Position numbers and translations under genes: made by a program. From Megalobrama amblycephala (Eukaryota > Chordata > Actinopteri > Cypriniformes > Xenocyprididae), in assembly GCF_018812025.1 (NCBI RefSeq), contig NC_063052.1, positions 17,939,414-18,003,413 of the forward strand: 64,000 nucleotides of DNA, written 5' to 3'. A model generated the notes under the pieces. It made no database searches and was not told the origin of the DNA. It saw only the letters and a list, made by a program, of their open reading frames with translations. Positions within the stretch are counted from its first letter, which is position 1. Every line of letters begins with the position of its first letter. Positions 33,862-46,975 of the stretch are shown one piece after another.

Positions 33862-35930
33862 AAAGGGCATTTTGGGTCATCTTTTTTCTTTTCCCATGCA
33901 GCCCTCCCCCTCTGCTGGTGTTTAAGGTTTTATTGTAATAAGAGTTTGATGGTAAAGTGAGATTGGATGGCCAAGGTGTCTTGGTGGGAGAGTAGCCGTC
34001 AGTGCTATCAGATCAGCATCTCCAGCACAGGCTGGTACCAGCTGTTCATCTCAACCTCTATCACCTCCACGGCCAAGCGCAGTGTAAATTTGTCCAAATT
34101 GTTGGTCAGCACATGCCGGGTGCGCCAAATAAATGACAGCGGATTAAAAAGCCTGAATGCGACGAGTCTAGGTTTGGTTTCCGTATGCTAGCATAATTTT
34201 TTTTTTTTTTTTTTAAACTTAAACGTTGAGGACGTTCTTATTATCTATGAATGCTTATAACAGTAAATAACTGATTCTGCATGTTATCTTTGTATTTTGA
34301 CAGCTAAACTGTAGATTTACAAATTGACAAAGTGCCTTGTCTCTAATGCAAGAGAAAAACGATTCACTCTTCATCTCTTTCGTCTCCCATATTTAAATAT
34401 TTTTAACTGAAATCCATATAATCAGGTCAGGCCATCATTAATACATTAATAAACTCCTTCAGAAAATGCAGCGGCTCCAAAAGTATTTGGACTGCTAAAT
34501 GATTATGGTCATAATAAGACATACCTGTGGTTGCTTTGTTATGATACCTGTTTGAACATGAGGTGACTGACTTCATACATCCAATTAAATCACCTTGATA
34601 GTAAAGAAGTAATTTCAGAAATGACTCAGATAAGTTAACTGAGAGTTAATAATTGATATTTTGAAATTTAATTCAGTGATATTGACATGGTGCTGGAATC
34701 GTAGCTGGAAATTACGTCACACCCGAGTTGATCGCGTTCCAGTAAACGGGCCAAAAAGCTAACATGGACGCGTCCAGACAAACCTTTGTTGTGCTTGCTC
34801 TTTTTGAATACAAACACATATTTTGCGCAGATAATGCCGAGTATCATGTCCACAAAAATAGGTTGGATATTGTGTGCATCACTGAGTTTATTTAGACAAA
34901 AACGAACAGAAGTGCTAATAAACAATAAAGTACTACTGTTTCAGTACGGTTGATGCATTGAGCAGCCATATTGGATTCTGAAGATTCTGGGGTTGTTGTG
35001 CTTCCCCTCGAGTTTCCAAGTCGCAAATAGGACTTGAGGGGGCGTTCAAGTTAAAAGTTCCTACTGGGCACTAGGACTTTTCCACTTCCGAGGACAAATG
35101 GAACCATAAGTGTAACTTAAGTGTCCAAATGGCGCCACTGTATATCCTTCTAACTACTGAATGTGTAACTCTTTCAATATGGTGTAACCGCTAATGAAGT
35201 TTTATCACATAAGATAGTCTCTCAGCTCTTGCAGCAGTGAACTGTCAAAGTATTCCTCTTTCTCTCATTGTTCATAACACTTCAATTATTTATTTGGTGG
35301 CTGTCATTGGTAGTTGTCGGCGCTAACTTTGTGCTGTCAAAATATGATAATTTATTTCATTATTATACCCTATCAAGGATGTCAGATTTGTTGCCTCTCC
35401 TTTATTCTTTTTTTAATCCGTTTTGATTAACTTCATCTGCCAACTGTCAGCGTGAGGCATCCCTCATTCGTGAGCTATCTCTCACAGATCAGTGCAATAT
35501 GAAGAGAGGGCTTATTGCGTGCCAACTTTCTCCCCAGCATCTGTTCAGCACTAATGAGCTATGAAGTGCTGTGGCTCACTAGGCTGCAAAAGGAGGAGGG
35601 GAGATGGAGAGGACAGGACAGGAACGCCACGCGCCTGTCTCACCCTTCTCTGGGAACGCTGCGAGACATCTGAACAGCTTAGGAATGTAGCCACTGTTTG
35701 TCTTTGTTAGTTGCACAGAACAGTTCCACAAGTCAGTGATTAGTAATACCTGGATTCTAGTCTAAAGCAACAAGCCACAAGAGGCTGTGCAAAGGGAAGG
35801 GCTAAAATCATTGTAATGCATGGCCTTGCAATATGATAAAACACCAATAAATTATGAGTTACTTTTATTAAAACCATACAATATAAATTATTTCCAAAAT
35901 AGTAATAAAAAAGCATGTAATTTATAAATA
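33862..35930 (+). other. zfpm2 intron 1, mostly repeat-poor
   Basis: No coding frame was found. 33960-34195 and 35430-35720 are GC-richer, unique-looking blocks that could be conserved non-coding DNA. 34470-34600 (CTCCAAAAGTATTTGGAC) and 34980-35130 look like short remnants of fish DNA transposons. A T run lies at 34198-34214. Confidence 0.35.
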
Positions 35931-36283
35931 CAGTCAAAACCAAAATTTATTCAGACACCTTGAACATTTCATTCATTAATACAGTTTATTCACTATTAAA
36001 AAAATGGTAATAAAATATGACAAGATCTCAGAGTTGTGTCAGAAAAAATTAATCTTAATTATGTCAGATAACATGGTCAGGTCAAAGTGTCTTAATAAAT
36101 TTTGGTCCCAAATGTTTATCAATTTCACTGTATGAAGAATTATTGGGTATAATATGTCACAGTTTACTTTATTTTGCTATCCTCACTACCTACACACATA
36201 AATGAACTATGGTGTCCTGCACCCACTAGTTAAAATGTATATCAAAAATATCAAAAATGTCTAAATAATTTTTGGTTTGACTG
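35931..36283. mobile_element. TA-flanked MITE (CAGTCAAACC family) copy 2, intact
   Basis: CAGTCAAAACCAAAATTTATT at the left and TAATTTTTGGTTTGACTG at the right, with TA on both sides (35929-35930 and 36284-36285). 353 bp, in zfpm2 intron 1. Confidence 0.85.
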
Positions 36284-36299
36284 TATATATATATATATT

Positions 36300-37025
36300 A
36301 TGGATGCCAATATAATATTGAACCATTCGGTACAGTACATTCCATACATTACAGCCCTTTTTTTTTTTTGGATTTGAGTTTAAAATTCTGTACGTTTTAT
36401 TTCTCTCCGAAAGGACTCTATGCACAGTCACTTCCGCGTTTTTCCTCAGACCCATATTTACATCTGGTGCTGCACCGTAAACCACTGGTTTCTTACCTAG
36501 AGCTGTCAAAATGACAATTTTACCTTTTACGCCAATTTGATCAGCACTTAAATTTAAGAGTTTAACTTTATAAGCCATTCACCTCAAGGAAACAGAAATT
36601 ATTAGTTCACCTCTCGAGTCTTTGGGTCCGAGTTGTTCGTTCTTTTGTCATGTGACAGACTTTAGTTAATAGGTTTATTTATTTATTTATTTTTACGTGA
36701 TGCATTTCTGGTCTCATATTTTTTTTTTTTTTTTTTACAATTTATAAATTTGTGAGCTGCCAGTGTTAATTTTTAAATATATTTATTTAATATTATACAA
36801 TACACTAATGTGTAAAAGTGGATTTTTTGCTTTAAAGTAAAATAAATAAAGAAAGAGTATTGCAATAAAAATTATTTTTTTCTCCTTAACCTCTTACTGT
36901 TCTTTTCGCCTAAGCGTAGAATAACAAAAAACACTCTGATGTGCCAAGCCATCAGAACCAAACCCAACCGAACCGAAAACCGTGGTTAAAAAAAAACGAG
37001 GTATGTATTGGACCGTGGGCTAACT
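36300..37025. mobile_element. Decayed hAT-like element
   Basis: GAACCATTCGGTACAGTAC at the left and AACCGAACCGAAAACCGTGG plus GAGGTATGTATTGGACCGTG at the right resemble the sub-terminal parts of the 9.9 kb hAT copy. Ends and target duplication are lost. Confidence 0.5.
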
Positions 37026-37054
37026 ATATTGTTGCATCCAAAGTCTCTTTTATG

Positions 37055-37240
37055 CTCACATAAGCTGCACTTATTTGATCAAAAATACAGTTAAAACAGT
37101 AATATTGTGGAAAATTATATATATAGAAAACAGTTGTGCTGCTTAATATTTTTTGTGGAAATTGTGACACTTTTTTCAGGATTCTTTGATAAATAGAAAG
37201 TTTTTATTTGAAAATATATGAAACAGAAACATGAACAAAA
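37055..37240 (+). repeat. Interspersed repeat R, partial copy
   Basis: GCTGCACTTATTTGATCAAA, ACAGTTGTGCTGCTTAATAT and CAGGATTCTTTGATAAATAG are blocks of the common R repeat. Confidence 0.7.
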
Positions 37241-37249
37241 AAAGGTAGC

Positions 37250-39715
37250 TGGCCGCACACTGAGTCCAATAAAGAATGAAAAACATAATTTATTTTATGA
37301 ATTGCATCATGCCATCGTGCCAAAATATTTGACATAGAAATATTTTAATTGTTCAGTAGATATTGGCTCCAGTTATTGAAACTTCTGTATCAGTCAACCA
37401 ATACAAAATACAACCAAAAATAGAAGAAAAAAAAAAAAAGACAAAAAGACCATGTACAAAAGGCTGTTCTTAAACGGCATCTGTAGGCAGCCTCTGGGAC
37501 AGTAGCTCTAAAAGAGGCCGACAGAATCAATGCCAAAAACAAGATAAGCAAGATGTTTATTTGACGAGCCTTAATCATTGATGCCCCTGCTGCGCTAGAT
37601 GTCCTATCAGTGAGGTCCAGCGGCTCTAAGGGAACACGCCACTTTTATTCTCCTCACCTTCATTGAGCCTTTAGAATTCAATGATGTTAAATCAATAACT
37701 GTTGTCAGATGCACAAACTGGTGGTTGGTTTTGAATGGGAACAAAAAGACGGCTCAATTAGGGTGTTTGTACTGAAGGTTTGTTAAAGAGCTTGTCCTTC
37801 GAGTTACACCAATGTCCCTTTAAGTCATGTCATTTTACTTGGCAGCCATCTTGGTAACTGTTGTCTACTTAAATGGGGAAAGACAGAAATAGCCAAAAGT
37901 GTTGATCAAGATTACATTTGAACAATATCTAATCAGCAATAGAATATCATACAGCAAATAAAACATAAAAAACACAATTTCACTTCTTTAGCGTTAGCAT
38001 ATTTAGCTTTTTGAAAGGCAGTACTTCTGTTCCAATACTCACCATTTTAAGTGTTACTATGCTCCCATTTATTGTCCTAAAAGTCTGCTCCTCCTAATAC
38101 TATTTTATATAAGCAAATTCTCTCCTGGCCAGTTGTGGAAATGAAATATATCTTCCTTCTGTGAATGCTAAGAGTTCTGTTTACTGTTTGTTACTTAGTC
38201 TGTTACCTGTAGAGAAGTGCTGAGATTTTGACTGGGTCAGGTGGTTTAAATATTGCTTAAGTTACGGGGAGAGAAATATACAGGCTACAGTAAATATAAG
38301 TGCAGCAGAGCTCAGAGCTTTTTGCTTTTTGGATTCGTTTTTTGATGATTAGTGTCTATCCAAACAAAGATGTTAAACATGGGACATGGTCAAATAATCT
38401 GGTATTTGGCAAAAAAAAAAGTCTTATAAAATGCTTAATAAATGAGTTATTTGAAAAGCCAAATATGTTTGCTTGTACAGTGGCTTCTGGTGCCACAATA
38501 TAGAGTGTTTGTTGGGATTAGAGAGCTCTGCGGTCTAATTTTTACTTCAGCACCTCCACAGCAAATGTGATGGCATGCTTTTAAATGCGGAGTGGAAAAT
38601 CGCTAATGGCACAAATCCGGGGCACTAATAGGTGATAGCTGAAGTTTGTGCAAGCATCTTTTGCGAACTGCGCTTAAAAGTTCATAATTCAAAGTGCTTT
38701 TGGGGTTCAGTCTGCAAAGCTGTTGATATCAAATGACAGCCTTTAAGTTCTTTAATTACCTTAGTGATTGCACAGCGTGCTTCCAGGATGCTTGAATTCT
38801 GTTAAAGCTTAATTATTAGTTGTGCTTTCTGTTTATATCAAGGATTTGATATGTCAGTTGTTTGGAGTGGTTTATTTGCCATGAAGAATTAACAGAATTA
38901 GGATCATGACAGATAAATCACAAAGGAGATCTCCTTAATAACTGAGTTGTTTCTCCCAGACAGTAAATGACAAATTAACAAACGGAGACTTATGTGTAAG
39001 TCTGCCTTTTCCAAGATTTTTCCCCTGGGAAAACAACCCAGACTCTCACGTGGATCTCCTGCAGACTTTCACAAGAGATTTTGAAGTCTCTCCATTTAAA
39101 AGCCAGAGATCTCAGATTGTTTTCCAAGACAAATGATCTGAGTTGATACTTAAATGAAACATAATGTCCTCAATCTCTGTCTTATAAAATACTTTAATGG
39201 AAATTTACCTTTCAGTAGAGTAAATGCCTGTATAATGGAGACTTTAGCTCTGATTAATGTAATTGATTATCTTATGGTGGATTGATTTCTTGTTGGGTTT
39301 CAGTGGTTGTGAGCAGATAATTCAGATCTTTGAAGTCAGAATCGTTTTTTTCAGACAAGGGTGCTGTAGGTCATTGTGTTTCCTCTTCAATCACAGTTAA
39401 CACAGTTTCTCCATCCAGATGTCAGCTCTTATATGAGCCATTGTTCCTACAATTCTCCCTTAAATACTAGTTCAAGGATAAGAGAGTGTATTATAGGATG
39501 AGATCTGAACCTTATTTGTGTTTCTAGGCTGTGTACTAATCGTTCATATAATCTCATTTAAAGATCCAGCAACACAAAGGAAGGACTGAGCATGTGTATA
39601 TTGGGGGATTATGAGAACATGGTGGTCGCTGATGGGGCTTCTGTATGCTAAAAGAAAAAAAAGTTCTCATTGTAACTCTAATTAGTCATGGATTTTTTTT
39701 ATTCTTCCCAACAAT
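37250..39715. other. zfpm2 intron 1, repeat-poor middle part
   Basis: No exon, RNA gene or transposon end was recognised. 37590-37870, 38490-38780 and 38880-39130 have a mixed composition and may be conserved. An A run lies at 37426-37439. Confidence 0.35.
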
Positions 39716-39720
39716 CACAC

Positions 39721-40442
39721 ACTGAAAAAAAAGAAAAGAAAAAGAACAATTTTTCTTTGCAAGTTTTTGCATATTGCTTTCTTTTTTAAAGTAAATTTCA
39801 CATGTATGGAATCAGGTGAAATCTACTTAACTAAATTATGTAATATTAAATCCCTGGGTATACTTCCTTTTTTTACGCGTACGCTAGTGTACGCGCATAG
39901 TTGAATCCACAGCCTTGGAAAGTATACTTCATTTGACTCATATGCGTTTTGAGCAATCTCTCGCCACGAGTTACAACCCATGTAAACATCTTTGTGTTCT
40001 TTAATGCTAGAGTTGAACAAATGAGGGCACTTTCTAACCTCTTCGCAAAATCTCTCGTCTATGTAGGCGTCCATTGTCGCTGTAGCTTGCATGTGTTCCG
40101 GTCTGTTCTGTTCATTCAGTTTTTATTCAACTTGTGAATCGACGGCCCCTGGGCATGGATACCACCTTGTGGATAAACTAATTACTGCCAAAAAATTTAA
40201 TATGCACAGTATTTACAAAGTACAGTTCAAAGTACTTCTGATGACGAATTTCGTGTCGCATGCACTGTACGCTGACCCTCGCCTACACAAATATACTTTG
40301 GGCTTAACAAAGAGAATAAGTAAATTTTGCCTGGTCTATCAGAGTTTGTTGAGTAATTTCTACTTACTCATTTGAAGTTTACTTTGCAGTACTCTGTTTC
40401 AAGTACATTTCACTCACTCTTTGTAATTTTTTCTCAGTGTAG
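39721..40442. mobile_element. Inverted-repeat element with a nested insert
   Basis: ACACTGAAAAAAAAG at the left pairs with ATTTTTTCTCAGTGT at the right. The interior from about 39850 to 40310 (CTGGGTATACTTCC ... AATATACTTTGGGC) is GC-richer, with ACGCGTACGCTAGTGTACGCG, and looks like a separate inserted repeat. Confidence 0.6.
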
Positions 40443-40799
40443 CACTGAATTAAGCCATGCTTTTAAAATGTATGCTCTACTTAGAAACATTTAAGTAAAC
40501 AACACACTTAAGACAACATGTCTACACAATACAGGTAATGAGGTACAACTGAACACAGAGAATGCAATGCTTGGTACACAATACACAATAACAGTAACAA
40601 TCATTGGATAGTTTTTGTGTATGAATGGGTTATTTTGAGTAAGCATTGACAAATCAAAAATGTATTCTAGATGCCACAAAACAGCAAGTTACTAAAGCTA
40701 ACAACCAAAAGCAACAATAAAACAGTGTAAATACAACTAGAAAACAGGGAAAAATGCAGCCTTATTAATTATTCTTGCCCCAGAGCATGATGGTAACAC

Positions 40800-41100
40800 C
40801 AGTATCATAATTGAGTTGGTTTTACTTAATTTTAAACTTTGGACATAACAAACAATATAAGATTTTTATCCAAGATGCTTTGCACTATTTATTTATGTCA
40901 CTCTCTGTGGACTGTGCAATAACTTTTGCACCTTTAACTGCACTTTCTTTGTCTTATCTGCATCATTCAGGTTTATACATGGGCTGTGATTATGTTATTG
41001 TGGTTTATGTGAGGATAGGTTTTGTAGCACCTCTGTGTAGTCTCTGAAATTTCATTGCATCCTGATGCAATGACAATAAAAGCTTGATATTGAAATTCTT
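40800..41100 (+). mobile_element. Possible LINE 3' end
   Basis: TTGCACTATTTATTTATGTC, GCACCTTTAACTGCAC and the tail TTTCATTGCATCCTGATGC with AATGACAATAAAAGC resemble the 3' untranslated end of fish LINEs. No reverse transcriptase sequence is attached. Confidence 0.4.
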
Positions 41101-41109
41101 CAAGCTTGG

Positions 41110-41220
41110 TTTAGAAAACCAGGTTAGTTGCATGTAATTAATTATGGCTAATTTACTGTTATTACTACAGTAAGTACATGTAGCATATTTTGATGACACT
41201 GCAAATAAAGTGTTACATAA
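41110..41220. repeat. Family G fragment (right half)
   Basis: GGTTAGTTGCATGTAATTA to GCAAATAAAGTGTTAC is the right half of the element seen at 30860-31068. Confidence 0.6.
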
Positions 41221-41277
41221 TATGACATTCTTAGCTTTAGGTTCTTGGGTAAAAATGAAAAACACATTAACTACACT

Positions 41278-41818
41278 ACCATACCCTTGTGAATAGGAAG
41301 TACATTTTGGTATACTTTTAAAAAGAATACTTATTATGGAAATAATATATGTTAAAAGAATATATTAATGTGTGAACTGAATGTACACTTATTTGTGTTT
41401 TTTTAACAATTAAATGAAACTGTTTTATTGTTTAAAATTTTATAAAATGCAACTTTGAAAGTTTAAAAAGCTTTTTGACACTTAATTAGGACATTTTCAA
41501 TTAAAATGTTCTTTAATGTCATTTCTATTGAAATTTGTGTATTTAAAAATATTTCAAATTACAATTAATCAAAATAAGTGTACTTTAAAAGATGACAAAA
41601 GTTTATTAAAACAATGATTTAAAATGTATTTTAAAGTAAAACTTAATTTTACATAATTACAAAGTGTTCTTAAGTGTGTTAAGAAACAAAGTCATGAATG
41701 TGGACTCTCTTTAAGTACACTTAAGTGGTATTTTATTTCATTAATATCTTATCATCTACAAGTTCAGTTTTTTTTAGATTTAAAGTACAACACAAGTGCA
41801 CTTCTTTTTCACAATGGT
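41278..41818. mobile_element. Family F element copy 3, most complete
   Basis: The left end CCCTTGTGAATAGGAAGTAC and the right end AAGTGCACTTCTTTTTCACA with ATGG are inverted; about 540 bp. No coding frame. Confidence 0.75.
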
Positions 41819-41829
41819 ACAACGTGAAC

Positions 41830-42400
41830 ACACGGCCAGATACGCAACAGTGCACCATAGTGAAAATACTGTACTCCTATCCATCTCAGCCTGATTTTAT
41901 TTGATTGCATCCAATTAAATGTGGCATCTACCCTTGACTATGGTCTCCCGGAGGTTCAAGTTGATCTTTAAAGGACATTCTTGGTTCACAACTTTTCTGA
42001 ATCCGCTCTTTCTTTGTCTCTTTCTCTATTCTTTCCATTCTCTACATCTCTCTGGCCCATCTACTCCTGGGAAGAACCCAGCAGAATGACTGAGATGTTA
42101 TGCCACTGAAGTGATCAGGCATGCAGTACAGTGCCAGGCTGCCACAGCTGTTTGTTTGATGTTGTGCCGATGTTTAGGAATCTAAATCTGACATTCACAC
42201 AGAGAAATGCATGGAAAATTTTATTCTATTTGGAAATGTAATCAAGGATGTATATGATGCATCTTAATTTTTGTGGTATGTTAAAAATTGCAGATATTAA
42301 ATTAGGCAGGTCAGTTTTTGGAAGATGGACATGTTTGCAATACACAACACCATATAAGTGGTGTGTTCGGAATGCAACACTGGCGTACTACTGTTGTATA
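41830..42400. other. Gene-free intron 1 stretch
   Basis: No element recognised except a possible repeat edge near 42355-42410 (TGTGTTCGGAATGCAACAC). Confidence 0.4.
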
Positions 42401-42404
42401 CTGA

Positions 42405-42936
42405 GTACTTCGAAGCTTTACGAATCTTTTGTTTCGAATCAGTGGTTCGGAGTGTGTATCAAACTGCCAAAGTCACATGAACCATTGAAATTTCGAAACG
42501 TTTTGAAACATTTATGACATAACGAGCCTCCTTTACTGAAATAACATGACTTTGGCAGTTGGATACACACTCCGAACCACTGATTCGAAACAAAAGATTC
42601 GTAAAGCTTTGAAGCTGCATGAAGTCGCCCATTATTAGATATTGTTGAATAAAGTCGTTATTTTGTGTTTTTGAAAAAAGTATTCTCATCACTTCATAAC
42701 ATTAAGGTTGAACCACTGTAGTCACATGAACTGTTTTAAATATGTCTTTAGTAGCTTTCTGGGCATTGAAAGTGTTAATTATCTTGCTTTCAATGGAGAG
42801 GCCTCATTGAGCCATCACATTTTATCAAATTTATCTTAATTTGTGTTCCGAAGATGAACGAAGATCTTACAGGTGTGGAACGACATGAGGGTGAGTAATT
42901 AATGACAGATTTTTCATTTTTGGGTGAACTAACCCT
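42405..42936. mobile_element. Family B copy 3, left arm missing
   Basis: The right arm ends TTTTTGGGTGAACTAACCCT with TTAA at 42937-42940. The centre is an inverted pair (42411-42477 with 42544-42614, around TTTCGAATCAGTGGTTCGG). The outer left arm is absent. Confidence 0.75.
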
Positions 42937-42949
42937 TTAATTTTTGGCA

Positions 42950-43895
42950 CTCCAATAAAAAAAAAGTCAAAAAACAAATGTTAAAAGTCGATATTGCTGT
43001 CATTAATTTTGACAAATCTAGTTGATCATATTCTCTGCACACAGAAAATTTGCATCGTGTGCACTGTATGCGTTCTGCATACAACTTCTTTCAAAAATAA
43101 TAGATAGAATGCCATTTCAACTCATCAATCTTTGGTCAGATGTAAAAAACTATACTGTAGAATACCAGGATAGAAGGAACAGGCCGGAATGGCAAGGAAA
43201 AGAAGGCTGATTTCCATGCGGCTCGGTGCTGTCAGATTGAATTAGCTCAGGTGTAATTAGAGCGCTGGAGAGCGTCCTGCTTTGGCTGCGGTGTGCGACG
43301 GGGCAGCATGGCTCTACACTGAAGCCAGCTGATACCGAGCCGGGCCGCTATCACCATGCAAACACACGCCTCCAACATCGCAGGCGAGCAGCAAATCCAA
43401 GCATGAAATTAGCAGTCACTCAGATCATGCCCGCATACTTGCATATTTCACTTAGTGTGTTTTCAGATTTGTGAGTATGTGTGTGTTTTAGTGGCTAGCT
43501 GGATTGTAAGTGCAGTGTTTTCTGGTGGATTGTTAGGAGTTTGCAAACAGCGTGGGTGCATATAGTGACCTTTTTGTCAAATTTAAAGTCAACGTAAAAA
43601 AATGGAACTTATTTACCAAACTTCATATTTCTTTATAGTCTTAATTTTTGCACAATTTGTCAGTGCATTCCAAAAAAAAAAAAAATCTCCATTTAAACTT
43701 TAATAAAAAATGTCATAACTTACTATTCATCAAATTGCCCTTTCTTTCTTAAAAAAAAAAAAAAAATCTAAAAGCAATTTAGAAATAGGTTCTATAGATT
43801 TGTATAGAAATCAAATCTGAAAATCTGTAAAAAGGGTTTCATAGAGGGAAAAATCACAAATTAAATATCTCTATTTTCTGATAATATCCATAGAT
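42950..43895. other. zfpm2 intron 1; possible conserved block 43190-43480
   Basis: 43190-43480 is GC-rich and repeat-free (GCTCAGGTGTAATTAGAGCG, CCGAGCCGGGCCGC) in an AT-rich intron, so it is a candidate regulatory element. A runs lie at 43672-43685 and 43751-43766. Confidence 0.35.
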
Positions 43896-43898
43896 CTA

Positions 43899-44216
43899 CA
43901 GTTTTTCAGACATTTTTGATATATATTTTTTTTTTTTTTACTAGTGGGTGCAGGACAAGTGAGGATAGCAAAATAAAGTAAACTGAGACATATTATACCC
44001 AAAAATTATTCATACAGTGGACCATCAGTAAAATTGATAAAAATTTGGAACCAAAAATTATTCAGACACTTTGACCTGACCTTATTATTTTTTTCTGACA
44101 CAGTTTAACTCTGAGAACTTGTCATATTTTATTACCATTTTTTTTTTAACTATAGTGAATAAACTGTATTGATGAATGAAATGTTCAAAGTGTCTGAATA
44201 AATTTTGGTTTGACTG
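43899..44216. mobile_element. TA-flanked MITE (CAGTCAAACC family) copy 3, inverted
   Basis: CAGTTTTTCAGACATTTTTG at the left and AAATTTTGGTTTGACTG at the right, with TA at 43897-43898 and 44217-44218. It has a T-run expansion at 43927-43940. Confidence 0.8.
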
Positions 44217-44827
44217 TATATAGATGTTATGAGCTTCCCAGTTTTATTTACAATTACAGTAACTTACTCCTGTTATTTACAGTCATGGGATGAATTAATA
44301 AAAAGTTACTGTGATGTGACAAACTATCCATGATGATGCAATGCATGTTACAGTTAAGTACTGTATGATAATATTACAGTCATTTTCTGGTCATTTTGCA
44401 GTTATTTACCTCAAAAACCTTATAACATCATATACTATAACAATGTATTTAATATCTATAGTTTCTCCTAAAGCTCTGTTAAAATTATTCCAAGATTAAA
44501 TCAACTGCTATGCACACTTATTTATACTCCAAAGGAATTTTCAAAGGAATCTTTTTATACTAAAGTTTATGCCTAAGTGAGAGCTACACTGAGTCTCCTG
44601 AGCTGTGGAGGAGTAACCTCTCAGCAGTAACATTGTCCTCTGGGGAAGTCTGAACATTTATGGTCAAATATGGTAAAACTGTGACCTTGTTCAGCACATC
44701 TCCTCTCATTACGTCCGTCTCGATTCCTTTCATGCACACAGTCATTGCTGCCCTCCTACAAAAGGGCCATTCATAAAGCTAATGAAAAGAAAGAGTTTAC
44801 TAACCCAGATCACAACATCACAGCTCT

Positions 44828-44828
<1 letters not shown>

Positions 44829-44868
<40 letters not shown>
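44829..44868. repeat. (CT)n(CA)n microsatellite
   Basis: About ten CT units followed by nine AC units. Confidence 0.95.
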
Positions 44869-44869
44869 G

Positions 44870-45865
44870 GACACACACTTTACTAATAATATATACTCAA
44901 GACGAAACAACCCAAAACGGAACCCTATGTTCTGGAATAAAAAACAACACATACTTTATTCATGCCTCGTTTTTCTAACTGAGGACATCTCCAAAGGGAG
45001 CTTTTGTCAGGTTTAGTTCACTTCCCGAGACAAATTTGCACACAGACTCTCTCAATGAATGTATATTCACCCTTACAGTTTTCATCCCTGTAAACATGGA
45101 AGCGTTGAAGCCAGAATATTTTTTAATATCAAAGGTGAAATACACGCCTGTTTAATTTTGTTCAGGTGGGTGCTACTCCTCCATGCCCCTTGATTGAAGA
45201 AAAAAAAAATATTAATATGCAAATATCAAAGTACATGTACAGCTGGAAGGGAAAAGGACTCTCTTGATAGAATGTAGCCAATGTCTTTTTTTTGACAGAG
45301 GAATGAAATTAATCAAACAGAGAAAAATGAACTTTGTGATTGCACGGGTGTACCACCCAAAGGCATGGCAAGCAAATGAAAAATCAACATTGTACCCACT
45401 GATAAGGCAAATTAATAAGAAAGTGTGCTATGTCTACCTTCAATGCTGCTGCTTGCGTGAACAAGTTATCTTGGAGCAGACGTAACCTTAGGCTTTGGAT
45501 CTGTTCCTGTGTTGGCTTCGCTTGAACACTTTGCAGTTGCCTTCATTTATACTTATGAAAGGTAGAAAAACATTACAAAACAGACATACTGTCATATTTT
45601 GCAAGGTGCATATGGTTTATGACTTGTTAGTGGCATTTGCATCCCGTGGTGTTTGATGGATATGATGTCATGTTGCTTGTTGGAGAGAGGTGTACTGTTG
45701 CCTTTCTAAACATCAGACTTACTTTGATTTGGGCCAGTAAGTAAGTTTTCCACTATCAAAATTGTAGTCAATTTTAATATTTCAGATAGAAGAGTTAAAC
45801 AATTTGCAGTAGTTCATATACTTTTGTCTTTAGCTATGTGCTTCAAATTTTAAAGTATTTAAAAA
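44870..45865. other. Gene-free intron 1 stretch
   Basis: No transposon end, exon or RNA gene recognised. Confidence 0.4.
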
Positions 45866-45933
45866 AATATTATCTATTGCACATTATATAATATTAATGA
45901 AATAAAAGGCCACTTAAGAGTACTTAAAGTAAA

Positions 45934-46314
45934 CTGCATCCGATATCGCATACTCTCTTGAGTAGGTACTAATTCTGAATAAGTAAGTATGTAATTGCTT
46001 CACGACTGCTAAAAAGGTTAGTTCTATGTAGTATAAATGCATGTAGTATCTTTTTAATCTGGGCATACTACATTTGCCATGTTGTCATTATCATGTGACC
46101 TACCAGTCTCAGTAATGTTGTTTCACCACCATATACAAATCCTCTCCCATGGCCTCATGGGATAGTAAAGTGTCCATTGTATGCACACCTCAAAATCTCA
46201 CCGGAAGTAGTAGATCATGCAGGTACTTTTTGCCTTCTCTTTGGACACACTTCTTTTGTCATGTGCTGTTTGTTGCCTACTATATAGTAGGGAAGTATGT
46301 GATTTCTGATGCAG
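45934..46314. mobile_element. Inverted-repeat element, family E copy 2
   Basis: CTGCATCCGATATCGCATACT at the left and AAGTATGTGATTTCTGATGCAG at the right are inverted. The interior TAGTAAAGTGTCCATTG and CCGGAAGTAGTAGATCATG match copy 1 at 16605. It sits inside family F copy 4. Confidence 0.8.
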
Positions 46315-46526
46315 CCTATACGCATAAGTACACTTTTAAAAAGTGGACTTTGTAAAAATGTAATAAAGTACATTTGAAATCATTGTTTTAATAATATTTT
46401 GTCATGCTTTAAAAAGTACACTTATTTTGATATGTTGGCTAACATACTAAAGCACATGTAAAGCACTTGAATTTTAACTGTAGTGTGTTATTTGATATTA
46501 CATTTAAAGTTAATATATTTTAAAGT

Positions 46527-46975
46527 CCTCCTGTAGTCAGTAATTTTATCCCTTAAAACTCATCTTTGATCATCAAAGATACATATTTAAACAATTTTTC
46601 ATTGAAAAAAAATTCTTCATGCCTTAAAATAGCTTGAATGTAACTCTACACCCTTGCCTCATTTAGTATACGCGGTTCTTTGAATATGTAAATTAGCCCC
46701 GCCTCTACTCACTCACACCAGCTTAGAGGTCCACTAGTTGACATTCACACTTTTTCATGATTGGTTAAAAGGTAGTTTGGAAGTCGAACTGCATTTTTGT
46801 CTTTTTTTCACTGCAGTTTCAAGGAGAAAATACTCAGCGATGGTGTTGACTTATTAAAAACATATTAAAAGCATATTAAAAACACCACATAGACATATAA
46901 ACAACATTAAATGCTTGATTTTCACCAGGGGGGTGATTTTCATCATGTTGATTTGCAAAATCAACATTACAAATG
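46527..46975. mobile_element. Repeat inserted in family F copy 4
   Basis: It begins CCTCCTGTAGTCAGTAATTT and includes ATTAGCCCCGCCTCTAC and CACCAGGGGGGTGA; family F resumes on both sides. It resembles a common cyprinid repeat; its class is not known to me. Confidence 0.5.
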